64,000 bases of DNA from CAADGU01 sp035444285 (GTDB lineage: Bacteria > Chloroflexota > Anaerolineae > Promineifilales > Promineifilaceae): NCBI GenBank assembly GCA_035444285.1, contig DAOMOK010000019.1, forward strand, positions 85,281 to 149,280. The letters run 5' to 3'. Both the position numbers and the translations under genes were made by a program. Each line of letters opens with the position of its first letter. Position 1 is the first letter of the stretch. Positions 1 through 8,215 of the stretch are shown here, one piece after another. The notes beneath the pieces are model-generated. The model was not told where the DNA came from. It did no database searches and saw only the letters and a program-made list of their open reading frames with translations.

Positions 1-2
1 CC

Positions 3-3000
3 GTGCCGCCCACACCACCTCTGGCGGAAATGGATGAGGACGATTGGTTGTCTGGCCTGGTCGAGGCGGTAGATGAAACCCCGGTGGCGGAGAAGGCTGT
101 GCCTGCGGATACGGCCGTGTCGCTAGATGATCTGCGCGCGTTATTTACAGATGATTCCGCCGAAGAAGTTTCTGAAATTAGCCTGGACAGTGATTGGTTG
201 TCCCAGGCAGAAGACATATGGGCCGATGATCTGATGGCTGATGACCTGTCCGATTTAGCGACGGAAAAAACGGATGTGGCCGCTGAGTTTGCCCAAACCT
301 TCGGTGGGCAGGCTTACCTGGATGAGGATATGGCTGAAGCAGAAGAAGAAATCCCAGACTGGCTGTTGGGCAGCGACCAGGCCAGATTGGGTGCAGCGGA
401 GGATAGGGTGATGGGTATGATTGGAGATGAGGATGAAGCAGCTTTACCTGAACAGCCGGAACCGGTGGATGATTTTGCCGGTTTAAGAGGCGATTGGCTT
501 TCAAAGTTTTCCACTAGCAGCGAGGAAGAAGAGTTCCTTGACGATGATGCGTTGGATGTGACGTCGTCGGATGTGCCAGACTGGTTGGCCGGGTTTGAGT
601 TGGATGCGGGTGAGGAGGGTGAGTCTAAAGAAGCCGAAGAGTGGATGGCCTCACCTGCTGTGCCAGATGAAATGGTGTTTGATGAAACGGCGTTTGATGA
701 AACGATGTCTGATGATCAGGCTGTGCCTGATTGGTTAACAGGGTTTGCGGGCACGGCCGTAACTGAGGAACCGCCCACCGTCCCTGCCAGTGCTGCTTTT
801 GGCGATGAGGAAGAGGCCGACGAATTGTTTGATGTATTGGCCGATATGTCAGCGGGCGAATCGCCGCTGGCGGATTGGCTGGCGGATGACGATTTTGCCC
901 CGTTTGAAGATGAGTTGGCGGATGAATTAGCGGCTGATACGGCCGTGCCCGGCGGCCTTACATCCTGGCTCAGTTCACTGCCGGCGGATGAACCGGCTCA
1001 GAGCAGTGAACCGGCATATACAGCCGCCGGCGGCGATATGCCAGAAATCCCTTCCGAGGAACTTTTTGCCACCGATCAAGAAAATTTGCCGGATTGGTTG
1101 GCCCCGGCCACAGGCGACCTCATTGTGACGGCTGAAGAAGAAGCTAATTTGCCGGATTGGCTGATGGGTAGCGCCAATGATGTGCCTGAGCAGTTGGATT
1201 CCGACGATTTGTTTGCTACCGACGAAGCCGACGCCTTTGGGCCGTTGGCCGAACTGGAAGAGTTAGAGGCTGACCTGTCGTTTGGTTTTGATGAGGAAGC
1301 GCAGGAAGCAGGCGCAGCGGCTGTTGATGAAGGGTTGACGGCCGTCGGCCTGACCGCCCTGTTTTCCAGCATTCACGATGAACCGGCTACCCTGGCCGGT
1401 CTGGATGCAGAAACGGAAATGGATTGGTTGGCAGGCATGGATGAAGAAGAAACCGTCTCTGCCTTAGATGTGGCTGATGAGATGGAACTGGACTGGCTGG
1501 CCGAAGAAACGGTACTGGCAGAAATGGAAACGGCCGTGACCCCTCGGCCTGAGCCTGGGTTAATGGATGTGGGTCTGGATGCCTCTGGCGCTGGCCTGGA
1601 TGATGCCATTTCTTGGCTGGAAGAGTTGGCTTCACAACAAGAAACACCGGTGGAAGAACTACCCACCGTCGCCGAAAATTTGCTGGCTGAAGAATTAACG
1701 GCCGTAGAAATGGACACCCTGGTTCGCCAGGATATGCTCGATGAGGAGTTTGACGCCACGTTTGATGAGGCTCTGGACGAAGCGTGGGCGGAGGCATTTC
1801 CTGCGGACATGACGGCCGTGTCCGCCGATTTAGATTTGCCCACTGAAGAGGAAGAATCCGAGGGCGAAAGCTGGCTGGATGTGCTGATGGCCGACGAGGA
1901 AGCACAGGCAGCCCCCTTGTCTGTACCCCCAGAAGATGATACAGAGGCGGCGATGGCCTGGTTAGAAGAATTGGCGGCCAACCAGGGCGCAGCGCTGGAA
2001 GAACTGCCCACCATGCAAGGCCGCAGCCAGCGTGACCTGGAAGGTCTGGTGGATGAGGCCCAGGCTGATCTGGATGACGCTCTGGCCTGGATGGACAATC
2101 TGGCCGAAGAGCCGGAAACGAAAGAAGAGTGGCCGGAACTCGATGAGGAACTGCTGGCAACCATGATGGCCGGTACGGCCGTTGCCGCCACCAAAACCGC
2201 CTTACCACCAGAACAGGATGACGAACTGGACGACGCACTAGATTTCCTGGAAGAGCAGATAAAGGCGGAAGGAATCACTGCCCCGGTTTCTGGTGGCACG
2301 GCCGTGGTGTCTGATGCGGAGCTAACGGCGGCGCTGGATTGGCTGGAAGAGGCCTCTGAGGCGGCTCCGGCGGTTGAAATGGATGAGATGGTGGAACTGG
2401 CCGACGAGTGGGAAGAGGCCGATGTATTGACTCTTGCCGATGAAGCAGAAATTGACCTGATAGGTGAACTGACGGCAGCGGACATGACGGCCGTGGATGA
2501 ACTGGCCGACGCCGAGCCGTGGGAAGATGAGTCCTGGGATTGGGAGCAACCAGAATCCATTACCGATTTACTGACCGTGGCTGCCAAACCGCCAACATCC
2601 CCGCTGCCGGTTGTGGCTGAGGAAGACCTGGCGTTGCTGGATATGCCCGACGATCCTGACGAGGCGATGGAATGGCTGGCGCGTATTGCCACAGCGCAGG
2701 GAGAGGAAACAGAAATACTGGCGCCATCTTTGTCTATGCCTGCCTGGGATGAACCGGCTGAAGATGAGGAGATGGTGATGGATGAGGTGTGGGATGAGCC
2801 AATGGGTGCTGCGCTGCCCACGGCCGTTGCCGACGCCATTGTCATGGATGAATTGGAATTGATGGCCGATGATCTGAACATGGGTGACATGCCTGATGAC
2901 CCTGATGAGGCAATGAGCTGGTTGTTAGACATGGCACAGGGGGATGGATCTATTGATTTTGACATGGAACCACCGCCTATCACCCCCAGCGAAGACGCCA

Positions 3001-4316
3001 AATTTGCCATTGATTATGGCGAACCGTCCCCAATTGCTGCCGTTGAGCCGGAAATGGAGATGGTGGAGGAGATAGACACGGCCGTAGCCGACATGGGCAT
3101 GGCTGCCGACGAGACGTTTGCCGCTGTTCTGGATGCGGGCGAAGATGAAGATTGGCTGGAAGATATGCTCGGTGAAGATTTCGAGATTGATTTCGACATG
3201 GAACCGCCACCCATCACCCCCAGCGAAGACGCTAAGTTTGCCATAGATTATGGTGAACCGGCCCCCGCTGCTGCCGTTGAGCCGGAGTTGGAGATGGTGG
3301 AGGAAGTGGACACGGCCGTAGCCGATTTGGGCGTGGCTGCCGACGAGACCTTTGCCTCTGTTCTGGATGCGGGCGAAGATGAAGATTGGCTGGAAGATAT
3401 GCTCGGCGAAGATTTCGAGATTGATTTCGACATGGAACCGCCGCCCATCACCCCCAGCGAAGACGCCAAATTTGCCATTGATTATGGCGAACCGGCCACA
3501 ACGGTTGTTGAGCCGGTAGCGGAGGTTTCCCCTCTGTCCGGGTTGGCGGAAGAAGACATCATCGCCGCCGTGCCGGAAGACCCGGATGAGGCCATGGCCT
3601 GGCTGCAAAAAATTGCTGACGAACAAACCGGTTCACTGGAACCCACCTTCGCGCCAGATGACGCGCTGCTGCCTGCCTGGTTAACTGCGGATGATGCCGA
3701 TGCCGAAGCGTTTGATTCTATGTCTACGGACGAGACAGAGTTAGACCTCATGGAAAACCTGGGTATGGATATGGAAGATGATTTATCCGATTCCCTGCCC
3801 GATTGGTTGGCTGCGGATAGTGACCGCTCATCTGGAAGTGGACAAACGGGTTGGCTAACGGCCGTAGAAGACCTGGATGTCATTAGCTGGCTGGCGGCTG
3901 AAGAGGAAGCGACAACGGTTGATTTTGATGACGTGATTATGTCTGATGTGGCCGAGATACGGCCGTCTACCAAGCCCTCCACCGGCCGTCTACCTTCTCT
4001 GACCCCTGTTGAACCCGACCTGCCTGCCGAATCGTTTGAAGTGCAGCGGGTGACCACTGACGAACTCAATGTGAGCCAGCTTTCTGATGTGCGGGTAGTG
4101 TTGGCCGAAAAGAGATATGAAGAAGCCGCCGCTCATTACCAGCAGTTGATTGCTTCTGGCACTGCTACCTTAGGCTTAATCGCCGAATTGGAAACCCTGG
4201 CGGATGAATACCCAACACAGCCCGCTTTTCGTCGTCTATTGGGCGACGCCTACATGCGCAATGGTCAGCTACAGAAGGCGCTAAACACTTACCGCGTTGC
4301 CCTTGACCAATTGTAA
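3..4316 (+). CDS. Giant acidic DWL-repeat protein with C-terminal TPR, 5'-truncated
   Basis: The frame is open from the window edge (first in-frame GTG at base 3), so the true start is probably upstream and at least 1437 residues are visible. The chain is extremely acidic and carries roughly 28 short tryptophan motifs of two kinds: a compact (L/V/I)PDWL form, mostly in residues 1-500, and a longer DEAMAWLEELA-like form after about residue 530. Residues about 984-1166 hold tandem near-identical 78-residue units. The last 75 residues look like tetratricopeptide helices (YEEAAAHYQQLI, LLGDAYMRNGQLQKAL). No signal peptide or membrane segment is visible. Fourteen of its fifteen ACGGCCGT octamers are read as Thr-Ala-Val. 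Similar TPR-tailed DWL proteins occur in Chloroflexota; their function is unknown to me. A cytoplasmic scaffold or adaptor role is only a guess. Confidence 0.75.
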   Translation: MPPTPPLAEMDEDDWLSGLVEAVDETPVAEKAVPADTAVSLDDLRALFTDDSAEEVSEISLDSDWLSQAEDIWADDLMADDLSDLATEKTDVAAEFAQTFGGQAYLDEDMAEAEEEIPDWLLGSDQARLGAAEDRVMGMIGDEDEAALPEQPEPVDDFAGLRGDWLSKFSTSSEEEEFLDDDALDVTSSDVPDWLAGFELDAGEEGESKEAEEWMASPAVPDEMVFDETAFDETMSDDQAVPDWLTGFAGTAVTEEPPTVPASAAFGDEEEADELFDVLADMSAGESPLADWLADDDFAPFEDELADELAADTAVPGGLTSWLSSLPADEPAQSSEPAYTAAGGDMPEIPSEELFATDQENLPDWLAPATGDLIVTAEEEANLPDWLMGSANDVPEQLDSDDLFATDEADAFGPLAELEELEADLSFGFDEEAQEAGAAAVDEGLTAVGLTALFSSIHDEPATLAGLDAETEMDWLAGMDEEETVSALDVADEMELDWLAEETVLAEMETAVTPRPEPGLMDVGLDASGAGLDDAISWLEELASQQETPVEELPTVAENLLAEELTAVEMDTLVRQDMLDEEFDATFDEALDEAWAEAFPADMTAVSADLDLPTEEEESEGESWLDVLMADEEAQAAPLSVPPEDDTEAAMAWLEELAANQGAALEELPTMQGRSQRDLEGLVDEAQADLDDALAWMDNLAEEPETKEEWPELDEELLATMMAGTAVAATKTALPPEQDDELDDALDFLEEQIKAEGITAPVSGGTAVVSDAELTAALDWLEEASEAAPAVEMDEMVELADEWEEADVLTLADEAEIDLIGELTAADMTAVDELADAEPWEDESWDWEQPESITDLLTVAAKPPTSPLPVVAEEDLALLDMPDDPDEAMEWLARIATAQGEETEILAPSLSMPAWDEPAEDEEMVMDEVWDEPMGAALPTAVADAIVMDELELMADDLNMGDMPDDPDEAMSWLLDMAQGDGSIDFDMEPPPITPSEDAKFAIDYGEPSPIAAVEPEMEMVEEIDTAVADMGMAADETFAAVLDAGEDEDWLEDMLGEDFEIDFDMEPPPITPSEDAKFAIDYGEPAPAAAVEPELEMVEEVDTAVADLGVAADETFASVLDAGEDEDWLEDMLGEDFEIDFDMEPPPITPSEDAKFAIDYGEPATTVVEPVAEVSPLSGLAEEDIIAAVPEDPDEAMAWLQKIADEQTGSLEPTFAPDDALLPAWLTADDADAEAFDSMSTDETELDLMENLGMDMEDDLSDSLPDWLAADSDRSSGSGQTGWLTAVEDLDVISWLAAEEEATTVDFDDVIMSDVAEIRPSTKPSTGRLPSLTPVEPDLPAESFEVQRVTTDELNVSQLSDVRVVLAEKRYEEAAAHYQQLIASGTATLGLIAELETLADEYPTQPAFRRLLGDAYMRNGQLQKALNTYRVALDQL
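2952..3500 (+). repeat. 234-bp tandem repeat inside the acidic DWL gene
   Basis: Two full units (2952-3185 and 3186-3419) and the first ~80 bases of a third (from 3420) are near-identical. Each full unit encodes 78 residues that start IDFDMEPPPITPSEDAKF and end in a DEDWLEDMLGEDF-type segment. The spacing is exactly 234 bases, so the reading frame is kept. The few differences are scattered substitutions, suggesting a recent in-frame duplication by unequal exchange. Confidence 0.9.
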
Positions 4317-4335
4317 AAAACAGGCACAATCATAG

Positions 4336-4370
4336 AAAAAACCGGGTTTTGTGCAAAAGCCCGGTTTTTT
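4336..4370 (+). terminator. Intrinsic terminator after the DWL gene
   Basis: An A-rich arm reading AAAAACCGGG pairs with CCCGGTTTTT, with further TTTTG/CAAAA pairing in the loop, and the right arm runs into a T tract. It lies about 20 bases after the stop codon and just before the ndk ribosome-binding site, so it separates the two transcripts. Confidence 0.8.
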
Positions 4371-4400
4371 GCTGAATATCAACTTTTTGGAGTGTAAATT

Positions 4401-4850
4401 ATGGAAAGGACTTTGATTTTGGTAAAACCCGACGGCGTACAGCGCGGGTTGATTGGCGAGATTATCGGCCGTTTTGAACGGCGTGGTTTGAAACTGGTAG
4501 GCATGAAGTTCATCCAGATGACCCCGGAACTGGCGGGTGAACATTATGGGGTGCATCGGGAACGGCCGTTTTACAAGGGTTTGGTTGAGTACATCACCTC
4601 CGGGCCGGTGGTGGCCATGGTCTGGGAAGGCAACAACGCCATCGCCGCTGCCCGCGCTACGATGGGCGCGACCAAACCGGTGGAGGCTGCCCCCGGCACC
4701 ATTCGCGGCGACCTGGGCATGGAGATCGGCCGTAACCTGGTACACGGCTCCGACAGCCCAGAAAATGGCGTGAACGAAGTCAACCTCTTTTTCCGCCCGG
4801 AGGAACTCGTCACCTGGAACCGCGCTACCGATAGCTGGATTATCGAGTAA
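4401..4850 (+). CDS. ndk: Nucleoside diphosphate kinase
   Basis: Transfers the gamma phosphate of ATP to nucleoside diphosphates through a phosphohistidine intermediate, in the cytoplasm. The 149-residue length and the start MERTLILVKPDGVQRGL are typical of the family. The active-site histidine lies in NLVHGSDSPENG near residue 115, and the substrate-binding residues around RERPFY and MGATKP are intact. A GGAG ribosome-binding site lies 9 bases before the ATG. The gene sits between two hairpin terminators and is probably monocistronic. Confidence 0.97.
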   Translation: MERTLILVKPDGVQRGLIGEIIGRFERRGLKLVGMKFIQMTPELAGEHYGVHRERPFYKGLVEYITSGPVVAMVWEGNNAIAAARATMGATKPVEAAPGTIRGDLGMEIGRNLVHGSDSPENGVNEVNLFFRPEELVTWNRATDSWIIE

Positions 4851-4851
4851 C

Positions 4852-4883
4852 AAAAAAGCCTGCGAATTCGCAGGCTTTTTTTA
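4852..4883. terminator. Bidirectional terminator between ndk and rsfS
   Basis: An essentially perfect palindrome, AAAAAAGCCTGCGAA followed by its complement, has an A run on the left and a T run on the right. It lies directly after the ndk stop and against the stop of the convergent rsfS gene, so it can serve both. Confidence 0.85.
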
Positions 4884-5288
4884 TTGCATTTGCAGCACAA
4901 TGTGGGCTTCGTCCCACAGCCCTTCCAGGTCATAGTATTCACGCTGTTCGGGCAAAAAGACATGGACGATGACATCGCCAAAGTCCACCAGCACCCACCC
5001 GGTTTCTGGTTCCCCTTCCATTGTTACGGGGTAGACACGGCCGTTGTGTTTGGCGTCGTAGGCAAGGCTCTGGGCAATTGCCTTAAGCTGCCGGTCATTG
5101 TCCCCGCTGCAAATGAGAAAGTAGTCGGCAAAAATGCTTTGCTCCCGCAAATCAAGCAGAGTAATGTCTGCTCCCTTTTTCTCCAAAATTGAATCAACTA
5201 AAAGATGTGCTAACTCTAAACTTTCCAGAATTTTGTACCTCCATTTCTGTTGAAATATGGCAGATTCTAACATGGACGGTGGCGGCAT
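4881..5288 (-). CDS. rsfS: Ribosomal silencing factor RsfS (Iojap family)
   Basis: Binds ribosomal protein uL14 on the 50S subunit and blocks subunit joining when nutrients are short. The conserved core is complete: KKGADITLLDLRE, FADYFLICSGDNDRQLKAIA, the GWVLVDFGDVIVHVF strand and the REYYDLEGLWDEA tail. The start is uncertain. ATGs at 5288 and 5273 give about 20 residues the family normally lacks and have no ribosome-binding site. A perfect GGAGG at 5242-5238 instead sits 6 bases before an in-frame ATT (5231-5229) and 9 before a CTG (5228-5226), exactly where homology begins. The stop lies in the terminator shared with ndk. Confidence 0.93.
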   Translation of the reverse strand: MPPPSMLESAIFQQKWRYKILESLELAHLLVDSILEKKGADITLLDLREQSIFADYFLICSGDNDRQLKAIAQSLAYDAKHNGRVYPVTMEGEPETGWVLVDFGDVIVHVFLPEQREYYDLEGLWDEAHIVLQMQ

Positions 5289-5480
5289 GACAAGGCGTTT
5301 GCATCAGTCTCACGGTGCGCCTAAACTTCACGTATCACGTATCATCTATTTTTGATAAGGGCCGTGGATTAAATAACCTTCAGGAGGTTAGAGATTAGGT
5401 AATGTCTCCTCTTTCGCCATGACTACAGCAGATAAAGAAATAATCTGAAATTTTTTCAATTTTCTTCCTAAGGAGAGCTT

Positions 5481-7244
5481 ATGGATCGTACACGTGTTAT
5501 TTTTGTGGTGATTGTGGTGGTGGCGCTGTGCATAGTGGGCGTAATGGTCGGCGTGCAGGTCATTGGCAGCCTGGTAGAAGGTGTCACCACTTCCCAGACC
5601 GGCGCGGAGACCCGTGAACCGCAGGTGGAGGTACCCGCCGGCGGCGTATTAGTCACAGTGGAATCGTCCAACACCAAAGAAGCCTGGATGAAGCAGATGG
5701 AGGCTGACTTTAACGCCGCAGGCATGAAAACGAGCAACGGCCGTGCCATTGCCGTTCAGGTCACCCATGGCACGTCTGGCGGCGCGATGGACGCCATTTT
5801 AGGTGGTACCATGCAACCCATCGCCTGGAGTCCGGGCGATCAATCCTGGGTAGAGCAGGCCAACGAAACCTGGCGGCAGCGCATCAACAAGCCATTAGCC
5901 AGTCAGTCGTGCCCGGCAACAGTGTATGCGCCGCTAGGTTTTGCCATGTGGAAACCGATGGCCGAAACGCTGGGCTGGCCGAATGAGCCAATCGGTTGGG
6001 ACACGATTGTGGCTTTGGCGGAAGACCCGAACGGCTGGGCCAGCTACGGCCGTCCCGAATGGGGCCAGTTCCGCTTTGGGCATACCCACCCTGCCTACGC
6101 CAATTCCGGGCTGCTCTCCATGGCCAGTTTTGTCTATGGCGTCACCGGCAAGACAGACACCCTGACCGCCGCCGACGTCTACGCGCCAGAGGTAGAAGAA
6201 GCCATGCGGGCGTTGGAGCAGGTGACGAGTAAATACGGCCGTCAGGCCCCGGCCATATTGGACGCTATGGCCCGCCAGGGGCCAAGTTATCTGCACGCTG
6301 CCGCCGTGCCTGAAGCCGAAGTTGTGCGTTTTAACATCGAGCGTGGCGACGAGCTGGCTTTCCCGCTGGCTTTCATTTTCCCGGCGGGTGGCACCATCTG
6401 GGCCGACCAGCCCTATTGTGTGCTGGACAATGCCGACTGGGTAGACGCCGACGAAGCGGAAGCGGCTACCATTTTCCGCGACTACATCCTGGCGCGGGCG
6501 CAGCAGGAGAAGGCAATTGATAATTTTTTACGGCCGTTGGATACCAGTATTGCTCTCCATGCCCCATTGACGTTGGAAAATGGCACTGACCCTACCGTCA
6601 CGCCGCGCACCGTCGCTTCCCTGCCCAGCCCCAACGCCGCCGTCAGCAATGCCGTCATTGACCTGTTCAACATCACCAAACGCAAAGCGACTATCTTGTT
6701 GGTGCTGGATGTGTCTGGCAGTATGCAAGGCGACCGCATTAACACCGCCCGCGCGGCTACCGTTGAATTTCTCAACCGGCTGGATGCCAACGATGAAGTA
6801 GGGCTGATCGTCTTTAGCAATGATGTCACCACGTTAGCTGAACCGGCGCGGGTGGGGGATGTGGTCGAAGGGTTGTCGCAGCGGGTAAGTGGCCTGATTG
6901 CCGATGGCAACACGGCGCTGTATGGGGCTGTGTGTGATGCGGTGGCACAAATGGAGGCTCTTCGCGCTGAGGATATGGCTGCTGGGGAATCGCGCCTGTA
7001 CGGTATTATCTTACTTTCGGATGGCGAAGACACCGTAGGCCGGCCCACCGAAAACCAGATGTTCGCTACCTGCCTGCCCGCCAATGCCGAAGCCGATGGC
7101 GTGCGCATTTACCCCATTGCCTTTGGCAACGCTGCTGATGCGCCCGTGTTGGAGCGGGTGGCGAATGTAACCGGCGGGCGTATGTTTACGGCCGCTCCCA
7201 CCTCCATCAGCAACGTCTACCTCTCTATCTCCGCTGAGCAGTAA
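5481..7244 (+). CDS. Membrane-anchored protein with solute-binding-like and vWA domains
   Basis: A 587-residue protein with an N-terminal membrane anchor or uncleaved signal (residues about 6-30), so most of the chain should lie outside the membrane. Residues about 55-370 resemble bacterial extracellular solute-binding proteins: a start with SSNTKEAWMKQMEADFNAAG and family-like aromatic patches. Residues about 400-585 form a von Willebrand factor A domain with a MIDAS site: DVSGSM at about 408, a threonine in GNTALYGA and an aspartate in LLSDGEDT. A strong AAGGAG lies just before the ATG. The combination suggests metal-dependent binding to a partner or ligand at the cell surface; the ligand is unknown. 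Confidence 0.8.
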   Translation: MDRTRVIFVVIVVVALCIVGVMVGVQVIGSLVEGVTTSQTGAETREPQVEVPAGGVLVTVESSNTKEAWMKQMEADFNAAGMKTSNGRAIAVQVTHGTSGGAMDAILGGTMQPIAWSPGDQSWVEQANETWRQRINKPLASQSCPATVYAPLGFAMWKPMAETLGWPNEPIGWDTIVALAEDPNGWASYGRPEWGQFRFGHTHPAYANSGLLSMASFVYGVTGKTDTLTAADVYAPEVEEAMRALEQVTSKYGRQAPAILDAMARQGPSYLHAAAVPEAEVVRFNIERGDELAFPLAFIFPAGGTIWADQPYCVLDNADWVDADEAEAATIFRDYILARAQQEKAIDNFLRPLDTSIALHAPLTLENGTDPTVTPRTVASLPSPNAAVSNAVIDLFNITKRKATILLVLDVSGSMQGDRINTARAATVEFLNRLDANDEVGLIVFSNDVTTLAEPARVGDVVEGLSQRVSGLIADGNTALYGAVCDAVAQMEALRAEDMAAGESRLYGIILLSDGEDTVGRPTENQMFATCLPANAEADGVRIYPIAFGNAADAPVLERVANVTGGRMFTAAPTSISNVYLSISAEQ

Positions 7245-7252
7245 TCGTTGGG

Positions 7253-7302
7253 GTGGCAAGTTGCAGGTGGCAGGTTAACACTTGCCACCTGCAACTTGCC
7301 AC
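7253..7302. repeat. Inverted repeat, 20-bp arms
   Basis: GTGGCAAGTTGCAGGTGGCA at 7253-7272 is followed after 10 bases by its exact complement at 7283-7302. It lies between the convergent vWA and Uma2 genes. There is no T tract, so it may be an attenuating hairpin or a mobile palindrome rather than a classic terminator. Confidence 0.9.
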
Positions 7303-7325
7303 TTGCTACCAAAATTTTCATTTTG

Positions 7326-8057
7326 TCAGGAGGTTTTGCCGTCGTTTGCTTTTGCCTGGGCTGCTTTCAATTGGGCTTCTAATTCCACGATACGCGCTTC
7401 TGCGGCTAAACGAGCGGCGCGTTCATGGGCGGCTTGCTGTTCCACAGCCAGACGCGCATCTTCCACTTCATCATAGGTCAGCAGGTACTTATCCGTTTCC
7501 GGGTTATAAAAATGCAATTTACCATCTTGCCAATGCAAATCCAGTTGCAGAATGTTGCTGTGCAGGGAAAAAGCATTTTCGGATAACGGGGTAGCGGGAA
7601 TGGGTAGGTAGTAATCGTCCACCAGCCGATAGCCTTGCAGGGGTGGGGTTAGATAATCTTGGGTGGGATCATATTGGAAGTATTCACTCACGCCCAGGAA
7701 CGCATATAACCCTTTTTTCGGCCCCTGGTCCTGGGCATAGGTGCTGAGCGAGGTGATTTCAATAACAAAGTCTGGCCCCTTCGGTTCTTCCCATAGTTTG
7801 AAGGAGCGCCGGTCGTGTTTGGAGACTCCCATGCCCACAAATACATCTGGGGCGACGACCGCTTCCGGGTTGCCTTTTTCGTAATAAAGCAGCAGATTGC
7901 CGGAAACGTAAACATTGGGATCATCTTTGAAGTACCGTTTCAAGGCGGTTTTGGCGTAAATGAGCGGGTCAGCCTGGAAGTCGCTTTCGGCCATGGGTTT
8001 ACCGTCCGTATCAGGATATTCAATTTTGGTTGTAAAACGCGGAGCTAATGTTGCCAT
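7326..8057 (-). CDS. Uma2 family (DUF820) putative endonuclease with coiled-coil tail
   Basis: Residues about 20-180 match the Uma2/DUF820 fold, a PD-(D/E)XK-like nuclease domain expanded in cyanobacteria and Chloroflexota. Visible family features are APDVFVG, the GPDFVIEITS strand that carries catalytic acidic residues, and the YAFLGVSEYFQYDP motif. From about 195 the chain is alanine-, glutamate- and arginine-rich and should form a coiled coil. The ATG at 8057 is preferred over a TTG one codon upstream. The family's role is not established. Confidence 0.88.
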   Translation of the reverse strand: MATLAPRFTTKIEYPDTDGKPMAESDFQADPLIYAKTALKRYFKDDPNVYVSGNLLLYYEKGNPEAVVAPDVFVGMGVSKHDRRSFKLWEEPKGPDFVIEITSLSTYAQDQGPKKGLYAFLGVSEYFQYDPTQDYLTPPLQGYRLVDDYYLPIPATPLSENAFSLHSNILQLDLHWQDGKLHFYNPETDKYLLTYDEVEDARLAVEQQAAHERAARLAAEARIVELEAQLKAAQAKANDGKTS

Positions 8058-8152
8058 CAATCACCATCTGCCTGGGATAAGCCGAATAATGGCCTGATTG
8101 TAACACAAAGAAGCGGCGGATTGAAACGGCCGTTCCCGCCGAATATTGATAC

Positions 8153-8181
8153 TTGCCAACAATCCTCTTTTAAGCTAAACT
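8153..8181 (+). promoter_or_regulatory. Probable sigma-70-type promoter of the feo operon
   Basis: TTGCCA at 8153-8158 and TAAACT at 8176-8181 are separated by 17 bases, the best spacing for a housekeeping promoter. The predicted transcription start falls inside the operator-like palindrome immediately downstream. This is pattern recognition only. Confidence 0.5.
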
Positions 8182-8184
8182 GAT

Positions 8185-8202
8185 ATTTAGATATATCTAA
8201 AT
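8185..8202. promoter_or_regulatory. 18-bp palindromic operator for the DtxR-type regulator
   Basis: ATTTAGATATATCTAAAT is a perfect 18-bp palindrome just after the -10 box and before the GGAGG of the regulator gene. DtxR/MntR proteins bind palindromes of this size as dimers, often with TTAG/CTAA half-sites. The position would let the regulator block transcription of its own iron-uptake operon. The link to the regulator is inferred. Confidence 0.55.
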
Positions 8203-8215
8203 TTTTGGAGGTACT

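Noticed and set aside
1373..3010. A 545-codon open frame on the minus strand opposite the acidic DWL gene
   Set aside because: Its serine-rich low-complexity translation is the complement of GAT/GAA-rich codons; no ribosome-binding site or family resemblance.
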